In this document: one piece after another, positions 9,375-18,625 of the stretch
How positions within the stretch are numbered: the first letter of the stretch is position 1
Layout: each line of letters opens with the position of its first letter
Source of the DNA: Candidatus Liberibacter europaeus
GTDB taxonomy: Bacteria > Pseudomonadota > Alphaproteobacteria > Rhizobiales > Rhizobiaceae
Length of the DNA stretch: 64,000 bases
Reading direction: 5' to 3'
Assembly (NCBI GenBank): GCA_003045065.1
Contig: PSQJ01000004.1
Coordinates: 62,001 to 126,000 of the forward strand
Notes under the pieces: generated by a model
Databases searched by the model: none
The model's input: only the letters and a program-made list of their open reading frames with translations
Told to the model about the DNA's origin: nothing
Position numbers and translations under genes: made by a program

Positions 9375-9581
9375 ATGAATATCAAAAAAATAGCGTTAGT
9401 TTCTTTATTATCATCAACTGCTATAATTGGAGGATGTGATCTAGAAGACGAACCCAAAAAGCTTAATCCTGATCAAATCTATAATGCAATCCTCTTACTC
9501 AATCCAGAAGAATTGCATGAACTAACCAGTAAGTATACCAAGGAACCAAATGATGAAAAATGGAGAGATATGTTCATATAA
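9375..9581 (+). CDS. Small lipoprotein, possible prophage cargo
   Basis: A 68-residue protein. Ribosome-binding AGAGG lies at 9360-9364, before ATG 9375. Residues 1-20 are a lipoprotein signal peptide (MNIKKIALVSLLSSTAIIGG) and Cys21 follows. The mature part of about 48 residues is acidic and charged (CDLEDEPKKLNPD), with no known domain. It runs opposite to the lysozyme and holin ruins on either side. The signal-peptide style and the 'GCD' plus acidic start resemble the lipoprotein at 54787. Likely a lipid-anchored moron-type gene; function unknown. Confidence 0.65.
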   Translation: MNIKKIALVSLLSSTAIIGGCDLEDEPKKLNPDQIYNAILLLNPEELHELTSKYTKEPNDEKWRDMFI

Positions 9582-9610
9582 AAAGTGAATAGAATCAATA
9601 GAAGTTGAAA

Positions 9611-10103
9611 TCATAGAAAACGACTTGTTAAACTTAGATCGTTAATCCTAACCTCTCCTCTTTTGAAATCGGTATACCAGAAACCAAGGATACAAGCGAT
9701 AGTTTCTTGTTCAAAAGGGATTAAAATAGAAAGGGGGATTCTATCATAGATGCCCTCTTTCACACTCCACCATACCAATAAAGGATAAACAATAATCCAA
9801 AAAAGAGTCGTTAAAGGTCTGACTAAAGAGTTGAAACCATCTATCCACTTAACACCGATTTTGACATTTTGTGATTTAATGCGAGCTAATCTTATTGGCT
9901 TATCTGCTTTGAGTTCTTCAATTCCGTATTTTATATCAGCAAGATCAAGTTGGGTAATAGTAATACCAATACATTACATTATACTTAAACATATCTTTTA
10001 AACCTTTAATAAAATCGGTTAAAAAGATTATTTTTTGCTTGACTTGAATTTTTGATTCTAGTGAAAAAGTATTGTGGCGTCCTGTATTGCTGTATTGATT
10101 CAT
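9611..10103 (-). pseudogene. Phage holin-like gene, frameshifted (remnant A)
   Basis: The gene starts at minus-strand ATG 10103 with GGAGA just upstream. It reads MNQYSNTGRHNTFS and runs 52 residues to a TGA near 9945. The downstream half is open in another frame: VKIGVKWIDGFNSLVRP, TLFWIIVYPLLVWWSVKEG, then EQETIACILGFWYTD, ending at 9611. The 'W.D.FN.LVRP..T' motif plus hydrophobic segments is typical of 3TM-type holins of rhizobial phages. One frameshift near 9975 separates the halves. Related pieces occur at 29071-29500 and 55442-55565. Confidence 0.68.
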
Positions 10104-10191
10104 ATTGTTTCTCCATCTTTAGACGTGTAACTAACAATGCCAATCCATTAGTATCTAATGATTTTATGTGGGACAAAACTTCTTACTTTAA

Positions 10192-10752
10192 TTATTTCTT
10201 GATTTGTTTTAAAGGCATAGATGGCAGAGGTGTAATGTTCTTATTGATTCTACCTTTAGGTGGTATGCACTCATTACCAAAGTAAATCCAATCCAAAGCC
10301 TTATTTAAGGCTTTTTTTATTTTTAAAGCTATTTTGATTTCGGGTTTACAAACAACATTTTCATAGTCTCCTATGTTTTTTCTGGTTATCCTAATACATT
10401 CAAAGAATTGTTTTTGGGTCATACCTTTTTCGCTTCTAACGACTTTAAGCCGATATCCTATAATTTTAGAATCTAAAACTCTTTTTTCATTCGTGTCTTT
10501 TTTAGGGATGTCGACATTCACACTACAATACAACCAATCAAAAGACACACCGTATTCATTACGTAGGAACAAGGAGTTATAGTTAGTGATGGCAGGGTAG
10601 CAAGCCCGCTTCAAATCTACTAATAGAGCCCCTTTGAAATCTCCTGTATTTTTGACAATTTCGCTTTGCCTCAACTCGTGATTTTCTCGTACCGCTTTAA
10701 AGCTCTGCACTATTTCCTGCCAATTTAAAGAGTTATGAGCGTTCTGTTTCAT
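10192..10752 (-). CDS. Phage-type HTH transcriptional regulator
   Basis: 186 residues with two helix-turn-helix-like halves. Residues 10-75 form a degenerate N-terminal half (VRENHELRQSEIVKNTGD). A clearer XRE/Cro-type domain follows at about 97-157 (IGYRLKVVRSEKGMTQKQF, ending ALDWIYFG). A basic tail follows. This fits a phage repressor or antirepressor acting in the cytoplasm. It is intact, unlike its phage neighbours. A shortened ruin of the same gene lies at 30945-31090. Its targets are unknown. Confidence 0.72.
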   Translation of the reverse strand: MKQNAHNSLNWQEIVQSFKAVRENHELRQSEIVKNTGDFKGALLVDLKRACYPAITNYNSLFLRNEYGVSFDWLYCSVNVDIPKKDTNEKRVLDSKIIGYRLKVVRSEKGMTQKQFFECIRITRKNIGDYENVVCKPEIKIALKIKKALNKALDWIYFGNECIPPKGRINKNITPLPSMPLKQIKK

Positions 10753-10976
10753 AACTCTACTCTTTTATACCCTCAAACAAGGAGTTTAATAAATAATTAT
10801 GATCCCTGCTGCGTAAGTGTCTAAGATCTTGTCTGTTTTTTCTTTTGTATATGTGGTTTAGGTGATATCATAAATAAAATATACCATTAAATCAGTGGTT
10901 TAACAAGGTTTTAACTTGATCAAACTTCGGAGATTAAGAGGGTGGGGAAAATATCATACCAATCCTTTCTGAGCTA
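10753..10976. other. Intergenic region upstream of the phage regulator
   Basis: About 220 bases between the regulator start and the RuvC-like ruin. It should contain the regulator's promoter and operators. I see no perfect operator palindrome. Confidence 0.4.
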
Positions 10977-11160
10977 TTAACCCAAGCTCCTTTTCAAACA
11001 ATAATCCAACAAAGCAAGCACATCAGCTTCATTATCGTCAATCGGATTAAAACCTAATTTTTTAACACCAAAGAGAACCAATTTTTATTAGCATTTCCTT
11101 TGACTGTGCTGTGTTTTTTAATTGTTGTGACCGATACACCACCATAAAAAAATCTTAGTA
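10977..11160 (-). pseudogene. Phage RuvC-like resolvase ruin
   Basis: On the minus strand two frames recover a phage-encoded Holliday-junction-resolvase-like C-terminus. The first piece is YGGVSVTTIKKHSTVKGNANK. After a frameshift comes FNPIDDNEADVLALLDYCL, ending at the stop at 10977. The 'TIKK..T.KGNA.K' block followed by 'DDNEADALAL' is the pattern of the RuvC-fold C-terminus with its last acidic metal ligands. The N-terminal half is absent. It adds a replication/recombination gene to remnant A. Confidence 0.6.
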
Positions 11161-11632
11161 GAATCAATGTTCTAGGATTTGATAGAAATTTTCTTAAGCA
11201 TTTGATTTTAAGGTATAATTATTGTTATAATAGAAACAAAATATTGATAAACAACCTTTATTAATACCAATAAGTATAAATAAGTATAAAATATATAAAA
11301 CATATTAAAAGATACGATTAGAGTGATTGAAGTCTCAAATTTAGCAAATATTTAAAGACTAATCAGATCTTTTTCAAAAAAACAATACAACTGTCTGTGA
11401 TGAATAACATCATAAAATGATCAAAACCATCAACTGGACATTATTTTCTATAACAAATTTTACTCTAGTCTCTTGCGATATTTACAATACGCAAAACAAT
11501 TCGCATCAAAAGAAAAAAAGAATATTAAGTATTAAATTTAACAATCTAACACCACAAATTAACTCATAAAATACCTCATATCAATCTATACACTATACAT
11601 GAATTATAAAAAAAGGAAAGTTTTGCTATGGC
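11161..11632. other. AT-rich region downstream of ntrX, no gene seen
   Basis: About 470 AT-rich bases, including a short duplicated TAAGTATAAA sequence near 11270-11290. No coding fragment or strong terminator is visible. Confidence 0.5.
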
Positions 11633-12991
11633 TTATAATCCCAAAGATTTTAGTTTTCGATGCAATGCCGAACGCTCCATACCGACAAATCCAGCAGTGC
11701 GAGAAACATTGCCGCCAAACCTATTAATTTGCGCCATTAAATAATTTTTTTCAAAAGCTTCTCTTGCTTCACGCAAGGGCAAATTCATAACTTGGTTATT
11801 ATATTCCACAGAAGATGTTGGTAAAGACCTGCCAAGATTAGATGGCAACATGTCAACAGTAATCTCTAATTTAGGATCTTCCTTACGCATTAAAAAAAGA
11901 ATTTTTTCAAGATATTTCTTTAATTCAAGTATATTCCCTGGCCAATCATAGCCCTGAAGAATCACCATAGCATCGCTACTAATATGACGCGGACAAATCG
12001 CTAATTTTTTAGAAATTTGATTTATTAAACTCTCTGTAAGAAAAGGTATATCCTCTTTCCTTTCAACAAGACCTGGAACTCTGATTGAAACTACTGCCAA
12101 CCGATAGTACAGATCTTCTATTAACAAACGTTTAACAATACAATCGTAATAATTCTCTTCAATAGACGAGATAATACGAGCGTCTAAAGCAATGGGATTA
12201 ACTCCATTGACACGCTTAAATTTTCGGTGAACAAGTGCTCTTAACAACTTATCTTGCACAGTACATGGAATATCTGTAATTTTATTTATATAGATAGTTC
12301 CATGACAAGCTCTTTCCAAATAACCAATTTTTTCCGGTTTACCCAAAGAATTTTCTATTCCAAATAAAGCAATATCCATAAATTCAGAAGGTATACTAGC
12401 AGAATCAAAAAAAACAAAAGAACCCTTTGATCTAGCTGATTTATTATGAATAAGCCGCGCTAAAAAATGTTTACCAGAACCTGATAGACCAAAAATCATA
12501 ACACGACTATTTGTTGGAGCTATACGATCTACAGATTGACGTAACCTTGAAATAGTTCCGGAAATACCAATCAAACCCTCATCTTCTATTTCTTTTTGTG
12601 CATCACATATCTCATTAATCCGAGCGTTACTAATTGCCTTGTTTACTGTAAGTAAAATTTGATCCTTATTGAAAGGTTTTACTATAAAATCACAAGTCTT
12701 TCGTTTTATAGACGCAATTGCCATATCAAAATGCTCGTGATCCACAGTTATTACAAAAGGAATATCTGGAAAAAGTTCTGTTATTTTATCAAACAACGAC
12801 AAGCAATTTCCTGAGTATTCTGTCATACAAAAATCTAGAAAAACTAATTGTGGTATACTGTTTTTCATCTCTAATAAAGCACTATACATATTTTTTGCAA
12901 CACGAGTGCTATATCCTCTATCTTCAAGCATGCTAGAAATAATATTACCAACACCTTGTTTAGCATCAACTATGAGAATATCAGACGTCAT
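11633..12991 (-). CDS. ntrX: NtrX-type response regulator with degenerate catalytic sites
   Basis: 452 residues in NtrC/NtrX order: receiver (1-120), AAA+ domain (about 140-380), Fis-type HTH at the end (NVSRTAGFVGMERSALHRKL). D53 is the predicted phosphoacceptor and K105 is kept. The usual acidic pair near residue 9 reads VDA rather than VDD/VDE. Walker A is present (GLSGSGK, K174). Walker B, normally DE, reads IYINK with N236-K237. The GAFTGA sigma-54 loop is absent, as in NtrX proteins generally. It therefore probably does not hydrolyse ATP or drive sigma-54 open complexes, and may act as a plain DNA-binding regulator. No ntrY, ntrBC or hfq is adjacent. Confidence 0.85.
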   Translation of the reverse strand: MTSDILIVDAKQGVGNIISSMLEDRGYSTRVAKNMYSALLEMKNSIPQLVFLDFCMTEYSGNCLSLFDKITELFPDIPFVITVDHEHFDMAIASIKRKTCDFIVKPFNKDQILLTVNKAISNARINEICDAQKEIEDEGLIGISGTISRLRQSVDRIAPTNSRVMIFGLSGSGKHFLARLIHNKSARSKGSFVFFDSASIPSEFMDIALFGIENSLGKPEKIGYLERACHGTIYINKITDIPCTVQDKLLRALVHRKFKRVNGVNPIALDARIISSIEENYYDCIVKRLLIEDLYYRLAVVSIRVPGLVERKEDIPFLTESLINQISKKLAICPRHISSDAMVILQGYDWPGNILELKKYLEKILFLMRKEDPKLEITVDMLPSNLGRSLPTSSVEYNNQVMNLPLREAREAFEKNYLMAQINRFGGNVSRTAGFVGMERSALHRKLKSLGL

Positions 12992-13566
12992 AATAATACA
13001 TATCCATTACCATCAATCACTATAATTCAGGCATATATTGTACCGATCAATATATAAAAATGATTCAAAACACGTAAAAAATCGTTTTATTGTTCATAGT
13101 ACTATATATGTCAATAATTATTACCACTATAGAGGTGGTAATTTATATCACTGATAATATTTCAGATATGAGAACATATGATAATTATTGTCAGAAATAA
13201 CAATTATTAAAAGTTGTGTAATTTTATTGTTAAAAATAAATAATCCAAAGTATTCTCATATTTGTCACGTTATTCCAGAATTATATAGTTAATAATTCAT
13301 GAAATTAATTTTATCAAATATACAACTATATTTCAATTGAGGTAATTTACCATCAGATAAATATCACTGAGTTTTTTACAAAAGTACAATGAATATTTTT
13401 TTGAAAAAGATATACAAAAATATCCGTTAAACTTGTTATATAAAAAAATTTGCAGAGTATAAACCATTTATTTTACAATGATTTTTAATATATTTCTCAT
13501 ACCTTTTTATTAGGGTATGATATTTACTTTTTTTTTCTGGAAGATTTATCACACATCTTTTTCCAT
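12992..13566. other. AT-rich divergent intergenic region
   Basis: About 575 bases between the divergent ntrX and the Cys-rich peptide gene. It should hold both promoters. It is strongly AT-rich with many short inverted repeats expected from composition. No gene fragment was recognised. Confidence 0.5.
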
Positions 13567-13815
13567 ATGCGTAAATTAGCCTTAGGATTGTATGCTTTGC
13601 TTATGCTTACAGGATATCCTGCTTTTGCATATAAAATTGGCTATTGCCATGGATACGGGATAAATGGATGTTGTAAAAACGTTCACGTAAAGGGTTATTG
13701 CAAACACGTAACGGCATATGTGTCAAAGACTACTATAGATGCTCTCCAAGAAGACATTAAAATTCGCTATGTATCCATGAATCTTCCACACTATTTTATC
13801 TGTATGGGTGTCTAA
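13567..13815 (+). CDS. Small secreted cysteine-rich protein
   Basis: 82 residues with a classical Sec signal peptide, a basic start (MRK), a hydrophobic core and a likely SPase I site after Ala21 (PAFA/YK). The mature 61 residues carry five Cys (27, 35, 36, 45, 79), four of them in a 19-residue Gly/His/Lys-rich segment. This suggests disulfides or metal binding. No family is recognised. Short Sec-dependent proteins of this type are the usual effector candidates in Liberibacter, which lacks type III secretion; that assignment is inference. The ribosome-binding site is weak. Confidence 0.6.
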   Translation: MRKLALGLYALLMLTGYPAFAYKIGYCHGYGINGCCKNVHVKGYCKHVTAYVSKTTIDALQEDIKIRYVSMNLPHYFICMGV

Positions 13816-14174
13816 CAACTTACTGTTCATTTTATATAGCTGTTGAATACTTTGATGTATTACAATTGATAATATATTAATATTATATTAATAAGCCGTA
13901 ATAATGACGTTAAATCAATTGCTTATAAAATATCTTCCCCCGATTCTGGAGAATTGTGTGGGATGTATTCAAAGATATCTAACATGCGAAAGCAATACAG
14001 AGCGCAGGAAAAAAGAAAGGATTAATACATCAAAGCCTGTGGCATTATATTGAATTTTGCAATCTTAGGTATTATCCAATAAAGGTTATATTGAATAAGA
14101 TTAAAATACGAACAGTGTTAATAATGCCTATCTGGAAAGAACACTTGAAATAATCAAGAATTGAAATATGTAGA
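13816..14174. other. Gap without recognised gene
   Basis: About 360 bases between the Cys-rich gene and the broken beta-barrel gene. No protein-like fragment stands out. Confidence 0.4.
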
Positions 14175-14706
14175 ATGGATTCATTTAATACATTGAAGAT
14201 CATCTCAATATTAGGTGTTTTAATGTTGTTATGTTCTACTACTTTTTGTCGGGGGAACAGATATATAGTGCTGATGAGCATCGTCTTAGACATACATTGT
14301 TTTTCGATAGTAATGTGTTGTTCGAAGACAACTTAGAAAAGGATAAACCAGAACACGCGTTTAATTCTTTATCCCTTAAGTATTCAATTAAGAAATCTAT
14401 GCAAAGATTATATGTTAAAGGAAATTTTATCGTAGGGTGTAATAAGGATAGTGAGCAATTAGATAATTTTCCATATTTTGGAAGCGATATTGCTTATCGG
14501 CAAAAAATTTAATTCATTTTTAAATAACGATTATTACTTTAAAGAGATAGGAATAATATCTGAAGATCCGATTGGTGTTAAAGGCAAAAGATTGGCTCCA
14601 TTATTTAAATGTTGGTTTAGATTTTAATTTTTACACAAAAATAACACCAAGTATTTCTCTTGGTATTGAACAGAAATTCAAATTTCCTATTTATATTGGT
14701 GATTAG
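14175..14706 (+). pseudogene. Broken exported beta-barrel-like gene
   Basis: ATG 14175 starts a signal-peptide-like sequence (MDSFNTLKIISILGVLMLLC, then STTFC). At a G5 run (14251-14255) the frame is lost. The sequence continues in another frame as GEQIYSADEHRLRHTLFF and on to FGSDIAYRQKI, with a stop at 14512. Two more frames carry it on (NNDYYFKEIGI, then HYLNVGLDFNFYTKITPSI and LGIEQKFKF) to a stop at 14706. Adding one G to the run would restore the first junction, but the later shifts remain. The strand-like GLDFNFYTK segments suggest an outer-membrane barrel, loosely like the gene at 28422. Confidence 0.55.
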
Positions 14707-15103
14707 GATATGTCTTTGATTAGTATTGCATATGATGTGCATTCGTACCTTAATGGTTGCTCATTATTATATGGCTTATTAGGGAGATGATGACATATAA
14801 ACACCTAGGTTAATCTTTATATACAGAGGTTTTTAAAAGGAGATATGAAAAGTGCTAGTGGGATTTATAACAATGAAAGATGGCGTTGTTATGCTATCAT
14901 CATCCGTATCATATGGGTATAAATTATAATATATATATGCATTATGATCAGAGAAAAATTAATAAACCTATATGCATTAAAACATCATCTAGCAAACCTT
15001 AAATCGCTTAGAAATATGCTATAATAATATGATCTCATAATATCAAGGCAAAAACATCAAAATAAATATATAATAATATAATAAACCACTCGCCCCTATC
15101 AAA
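14707..15103. other. AT-rich gap, no gene seen
   Basis: About 400 AT-rich bases downstream of the broken beta-barrel gene and downstream of the squalene-synthase-like gene on the other strand. No RNA gene or terminator is evident. Confidence 0.5.
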
Positions 15104-15970
15104 CTAAAAACGCCTTTTAATAGAAGAAGATAGCATTTGCCACTGACGTATCCACTGGTGAACTTTATATGGATGGTCAAAAATTTTGATCCCATTATTT
15201 ATAGCATTTTCCAAAATATTACCAGTCATGCTAATAGGAATAAATGCAGGAAAAATATTTGGCGAAATATTGCTAGACTCTTTTCTTGCTTTCAATAGAT
15301 GTTCTAATCCCCATTCAGCAAAAATCTTAATGGCAACAGATATTTTTTCCCTATCCTCTCCAGATAAAAAAGTTTCCCGATCAAGACCAGCAGCACCAAG
15401 AATATCAAGAGGAAGGTATAGCTGACCTCTACTGATATGCTTAGACAATAACAAAATTAATTCACCAACAACTTGTGCTATTCCAGCGTGTTTTATCAGC
15501 TCAGGAATACAAAAATACTGTTGATTATCCAATACTCTAACAGCAAGATGAATAAGATTAGACGAAACTTTAAACGAGTAATCTTCTAATTGTGTACAGT
15601 CATACATTGATTCATTATAAAGATCAAAAAAACGCGATTCAATCATATCAAGAAAACGCTGATAAGGTAGATCATATTTACAAATAATATAACATATCCC
15701 ATCTGCCAAAGGGGATGCGCTTTGTGGCGAGATGTCCTTATCAAAAGACTCAAAGATATTTTTCCACCACTGCAAACGCATTTCTCCAGTGAATGGATTG
15801 CTTGTAAGCTCTCTTACACGCATCAATTCCGCATTAAAACCATACAGAATAGCCAATGAAATACGTACATTAGACGGAGATAGTAAACATGAAAGATAAC
15901 GATCTCGATCTACATCTCGCAAATTATGTAAATAAAACAATTGATCATGAATAGCATGGTTGTTTCTCAT
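15104..15970 (-). CDS. Squalene/phytoene synthase-like protein (NDUFAF6-type)
   Basis: 288 residues of the squalene/phytoene synthase fold. The usual length and an RDRYLSCLLSP start match the alphaproteobacterial group related to mitochondrial NDUFAF6, a complex I assembly factor. LQWWKNIFE and GQLYLPLDILGAAGL correspond to family blocks. The two DxxxD prenyl-diphosphate motifs of true synthases are not clearly seen, which favours a non-carotenoid role. A complete nuo operon lies in the same window, supporting a complex I connection by inference. Monocistronic on the minus strand. Confidence 0.75.
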   Translation of the reverse strand: MRNNHAIHDQLFYLHNLRDVDRDRYLSCLLSPSNVRISLAILYGFNAELMRVRELTSNPFTGEMRLQWWKNIFESFDKDISPQSASPLADGICYIICKYDLPYQRFLDMIESRFFDLYNESMYDCTQLEDYSFKVSSNLIHLAVRVLDNQQYFCIPELIKHAGIAQVVGELILLLSKHISRGQLYLPLDILGAAGLDRETFLSGEDREKISVAIKIFAEWGLEHLLKARKESSNISPNIFPAFIPISMTGNILENAINNGIKIFDHPYKVHQWIRQWQMLSSSIKRRF

Positions 15971-16239
15971 TGTGATACACCCTTATTTTGTGGATAATCA
16001 ACTCTAAAGACCAACGCTACTAACAAACTTACATATCGTAAAAACCACATGAAAATAACAAATATTAATTCATACCGTAATTACTAAAATATAATTGCAA
16101 AATGATCTGTAGTAAGATCAAAATGGATATTAAAAATATAAATTACAATCAAGACAAAATATAATATTAAGATCACAAATTGCAAACACAGAAAGCACCT
16201 TGTTGATACTTATTTTATGGTAAAGAAATAGGATAAAAA
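15971..16239. other. AT-rich spacer between clpA and the synthase-like gene
   Basis: About 270 AT-rich bases between two minus-strand genes. No gene or clear terminator is seen. Confidence 0.4.
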
Positions 16240-18615
16240 CTATACTATAGTCGTTAGAGAATCAGTATCATTTTTAATATCATCTTCTCTTTTATCTTCT
16301 ATATCAAGAGAAGTAATTTCAGAACAATTTTCAATTTCAAAACAAATAGGTGATGAAGAATCATTGTCTAAATTCAACGAAATCCTTACAATTCCCCTCC
16401 CCTTTTTAAGCTTGCCAAAAAGAATTTCATCAGCTAATGGCTTCTTAATATGTTCTTTAATCATCCTCTCTAATGGCCTTGCACCCATTTTTACGTCATA
16501 ACCATGTTGTACAAGCCAACTAATGACTTCCTCTGAAATATGGAAGGAAATTTCTTTATCCTGCAACTGTGATTCAAGTTGTGCTATAAACTTATATACT
16601 ACCTGACGCATAACTTCTGGAGACAAAGGAGAAAATGGAATAATCGCATCAAGACGATTTAAAAATTCAGGAGAGAAGAAATTCTTTAACGCCTCTTTAT
16701 CGGCATCATTATTTTGCGATGAACCAAAACCAATTCTTGATTTTGACATTTCCAATGCACCAGCATTAGTCGTCATAATCAAAACAACATTACGAAAACT
16801 AATCTTCCTTCCACTTTGATCAGTCAACATACCATAATCCATAATCTGCAATAAAATACCTACTACATCAGGATGTGCCTTCTCAACCTCATCTAATAAA
16901 ACAACACTATACGGATTTTGATCAACGGAGTCCGCTAAAAGACCACCCTGATCGAAACCTACATATCCGGGAGGAGCTCCTATCAAACGCGAAACAGCAT
17001 GTCGTTCCATATATTCTGACATGTCAAATCGTAAAAGCTTAACCCCTAAACAAACAGCCAATTGTTTACTGATTTCCGTTTTTCCAACACCTGTTGGACC
17101 AGAGAAAACATAACAGCCAATTGGTTTTTGCGGATCAGAAAGACCTGCCTTAGCCAATTTTATAGAATCTGAAACCCTCTTAATTGCCTCTGTTTGTCCA
17201 TAAACAATTTGTTCTAAATCCTTTTCTAAACTACTCAAAACGACATCATCATCTTTAGAAACACTACTTGAATGAATACTACGTTTCATTGATGAAATAG
17301 TCTTTTTAATATCTTTTTCAGTAAGAAATTTTCTCCGTTTTGAAATAGGCAACAATATCTGTGCTGCTCCAGCTTCATCAATAATATCAATAGCCTTATC
17401 AGGGAGTTTGCGGGAAGTAAAATGACGCACTGACAACTCCACCGACGCTTTAATTGCTTCCTTGGAATATCGTAATTGATGGTATTCTTCAAAATATGGC
17501 TTTATACCCTTAATAATTTCAATAGCATCTTCAACTGACGGCTCATCAATATCAATTTTCTGAAAACGGCGAACCAGTGCCTTATCTTTTTCGAAAAACT
17601 GCCTATACTCACTATAAGTTGTTGATCCTATACAACGCACAGCACCAGAAGATAAAGCTGGTTTGAGAAGATTTGAAGCATCTATAGAACTTCCAGAAGA
17701 AGATCCAGCCCCGACCAGCGTATGTATCTCATCAATATATAAAATAGCATTTGAGCAAGATTCTATTTCCTTGATAATTTTTTTGACACGCTCCTCAAAA
17801 TCACCACGATAACGCGTTCCAGCAATCAGATTTCCTATATCCAATGAAAAAACTCTCGCATTAACTAAAGGCTCTGGCACCAAACAATCCACAATCCGCT
17901 TAGCAAACCCCTCTGCTATTGCTGTTTTACCAACCCCAGGATCTCCAACATAAAGTGGATTATTTTTCGAACGCCGACAAAGTATCTGTATAGTCCGATT
18001 TATCTCTTCACTCCGACCAATAAGAACATCAATTTTACCCTTTTTAGCCTTTTCAGTAAGGTCAGTGCAGTAAGCACTCAAAGCAGGAAAAACATTAGAA
18101 GACTTCCAATATTTATCATCACTATCAAAGGTTTCACCTCCTCCTACAGAAGATTGAAAACTTTCAAAGTCTCCTTTTTTTCCAATGCCATGAGCAATGA
18201 AATTAACAGCATCATACCGTGTCATATCTTGTTCTTGCAAAAAATAAGCAGCGTGGCTATCCGGTTCGGAAAAAAGTGCAACAATAATATTTGCACCAGT
18301 TACTACACTTTTACCTGTTGATTGAACATGAACAACGGCTCTCTGAACAACCCTTTGAAAACTAGCGGTTGGCTTACACTCTGTGCGAAAATCACCATGT
18401 AATACATTTGAAGAATCATTATCTATATAACGAAGAAGATTTTCCTTCAAAACCTTAAGATCAACATTACAAGCAGCCATTAACGCTGCAGCATCTGAAT
18501 CATCAATAAGAGCTACAAGAAGATGTTCTAAAGTTGCATATTCATGACGTTTTTCATTTGCTAAGACCAACGCCTGATGAAAAACTTTTTCAAGGTTTTC
18601 TGAAAAAAAAGACAA
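16240..18615 (-). CDS. clpA: ATP-dependent Clp protease ATPase subunit ClpA
   Basis: 791 residues, standard ClpA length. It unfolds substrates and feeds them to ClpP. It has an N-terminal double Clp-N repeat (1-145). AAA-1 has Walker A GDPGVGKT and Walker B ILYIDEIHTL. AAA-2 has Walker A GPTGVGKTE and Walker B VVLLDEVEKA, sensor MTTNAGA, then a ClpB-D2-type small domain (GARPLERMIKEHIKKPLADEI). Absence of the ClpB middle coiled coil and presence of upstream clpS identify ClpA. The gap to clpS is only 10 bases, so one operon. The acidic C-terminal extension (about 40 residues) is a little long. Confidence 0.96.
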   Translation of the reverse strand: MSFFSENLEKVFHQALVLANEKRHEYATLEHLLVALIDDSDAAALMAACNVDLKVLKENLLRYIDNDSSNVLHGDFRTECKPTASFQRVVQRAVVHVQSTGKSVVTGANIIVALFSEPDSHAAYFLQEQDMTRYDAVNFIAHGIGKKGDFESFQSSVGGGETFDSDDKYWKSSNVFPALSAYCTDLTEKAKKGKIDVLIGRSEEINRTIQILCRRSKNNPLYVGDPGVGKTAIAEGFAKRIVDCLVPEPLVNARVFSLDIGNLIAGTRYRGDFEERVKKIIKEIESCSNAILYIDEIHTLVGAGSSSGSSIDASNLLKPALSSGAVRCIGSTTYSEYRQFFEKDKALVRRFQKIDIDEPSVEDAIEIIKGIKPYFEEYHQLRYSKEAIKASVELSVRHFTSRKLPDKAIDIIDEAGAAQILLPISKRRKFLTEKDIKKTISSMKRSIHSSSVSKDDDVVLSSLEKDLEQIVYGQTEAIKRVSDSIKLAKAGLSDPQKPIGCYVFSGPTGVGKTEISKQLAVCLGVKLLRFDMSEYMERHAVSRLIGAPPGYVGFDQGGLLADSVDQNPYSVVLLDEVEKAHPDVVGILLQIMDYGMLTDQSGRKISFRNVVLIMTTNAGALEMSKSRIGFGSSQNNDADKEALKNFFSPEFLNRLDAIIPFSPLSPEVMRQVVYKFIAQLESQLQDKEISFHISEEVISWLVQHGYDVKMGARPLERMIKEHIKKPLADEILFGKLKKGRGIVRISLNLDNDSSSPICFEIENCSEITSLDIEDKREDDIKNDTDSLTTIV

Positions 18616-18625
18616 TATTAAATCC

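Noticed and set aside
10052..10285. A 77-residue plus-strand frame
   Set aside because: It overlaps the end of the phage regulator and the start of the holin-like gene on the other strand, both better supported.
10296..10320. Terminator-like hairpin AAGCCTTA-TT-TAAGGCTT followed by T7
   Set aside because: It lies inside the intact phage regulator gene and encodes its KKALNKA segment, so it is not a terminator of a visible plus-strand transcript.
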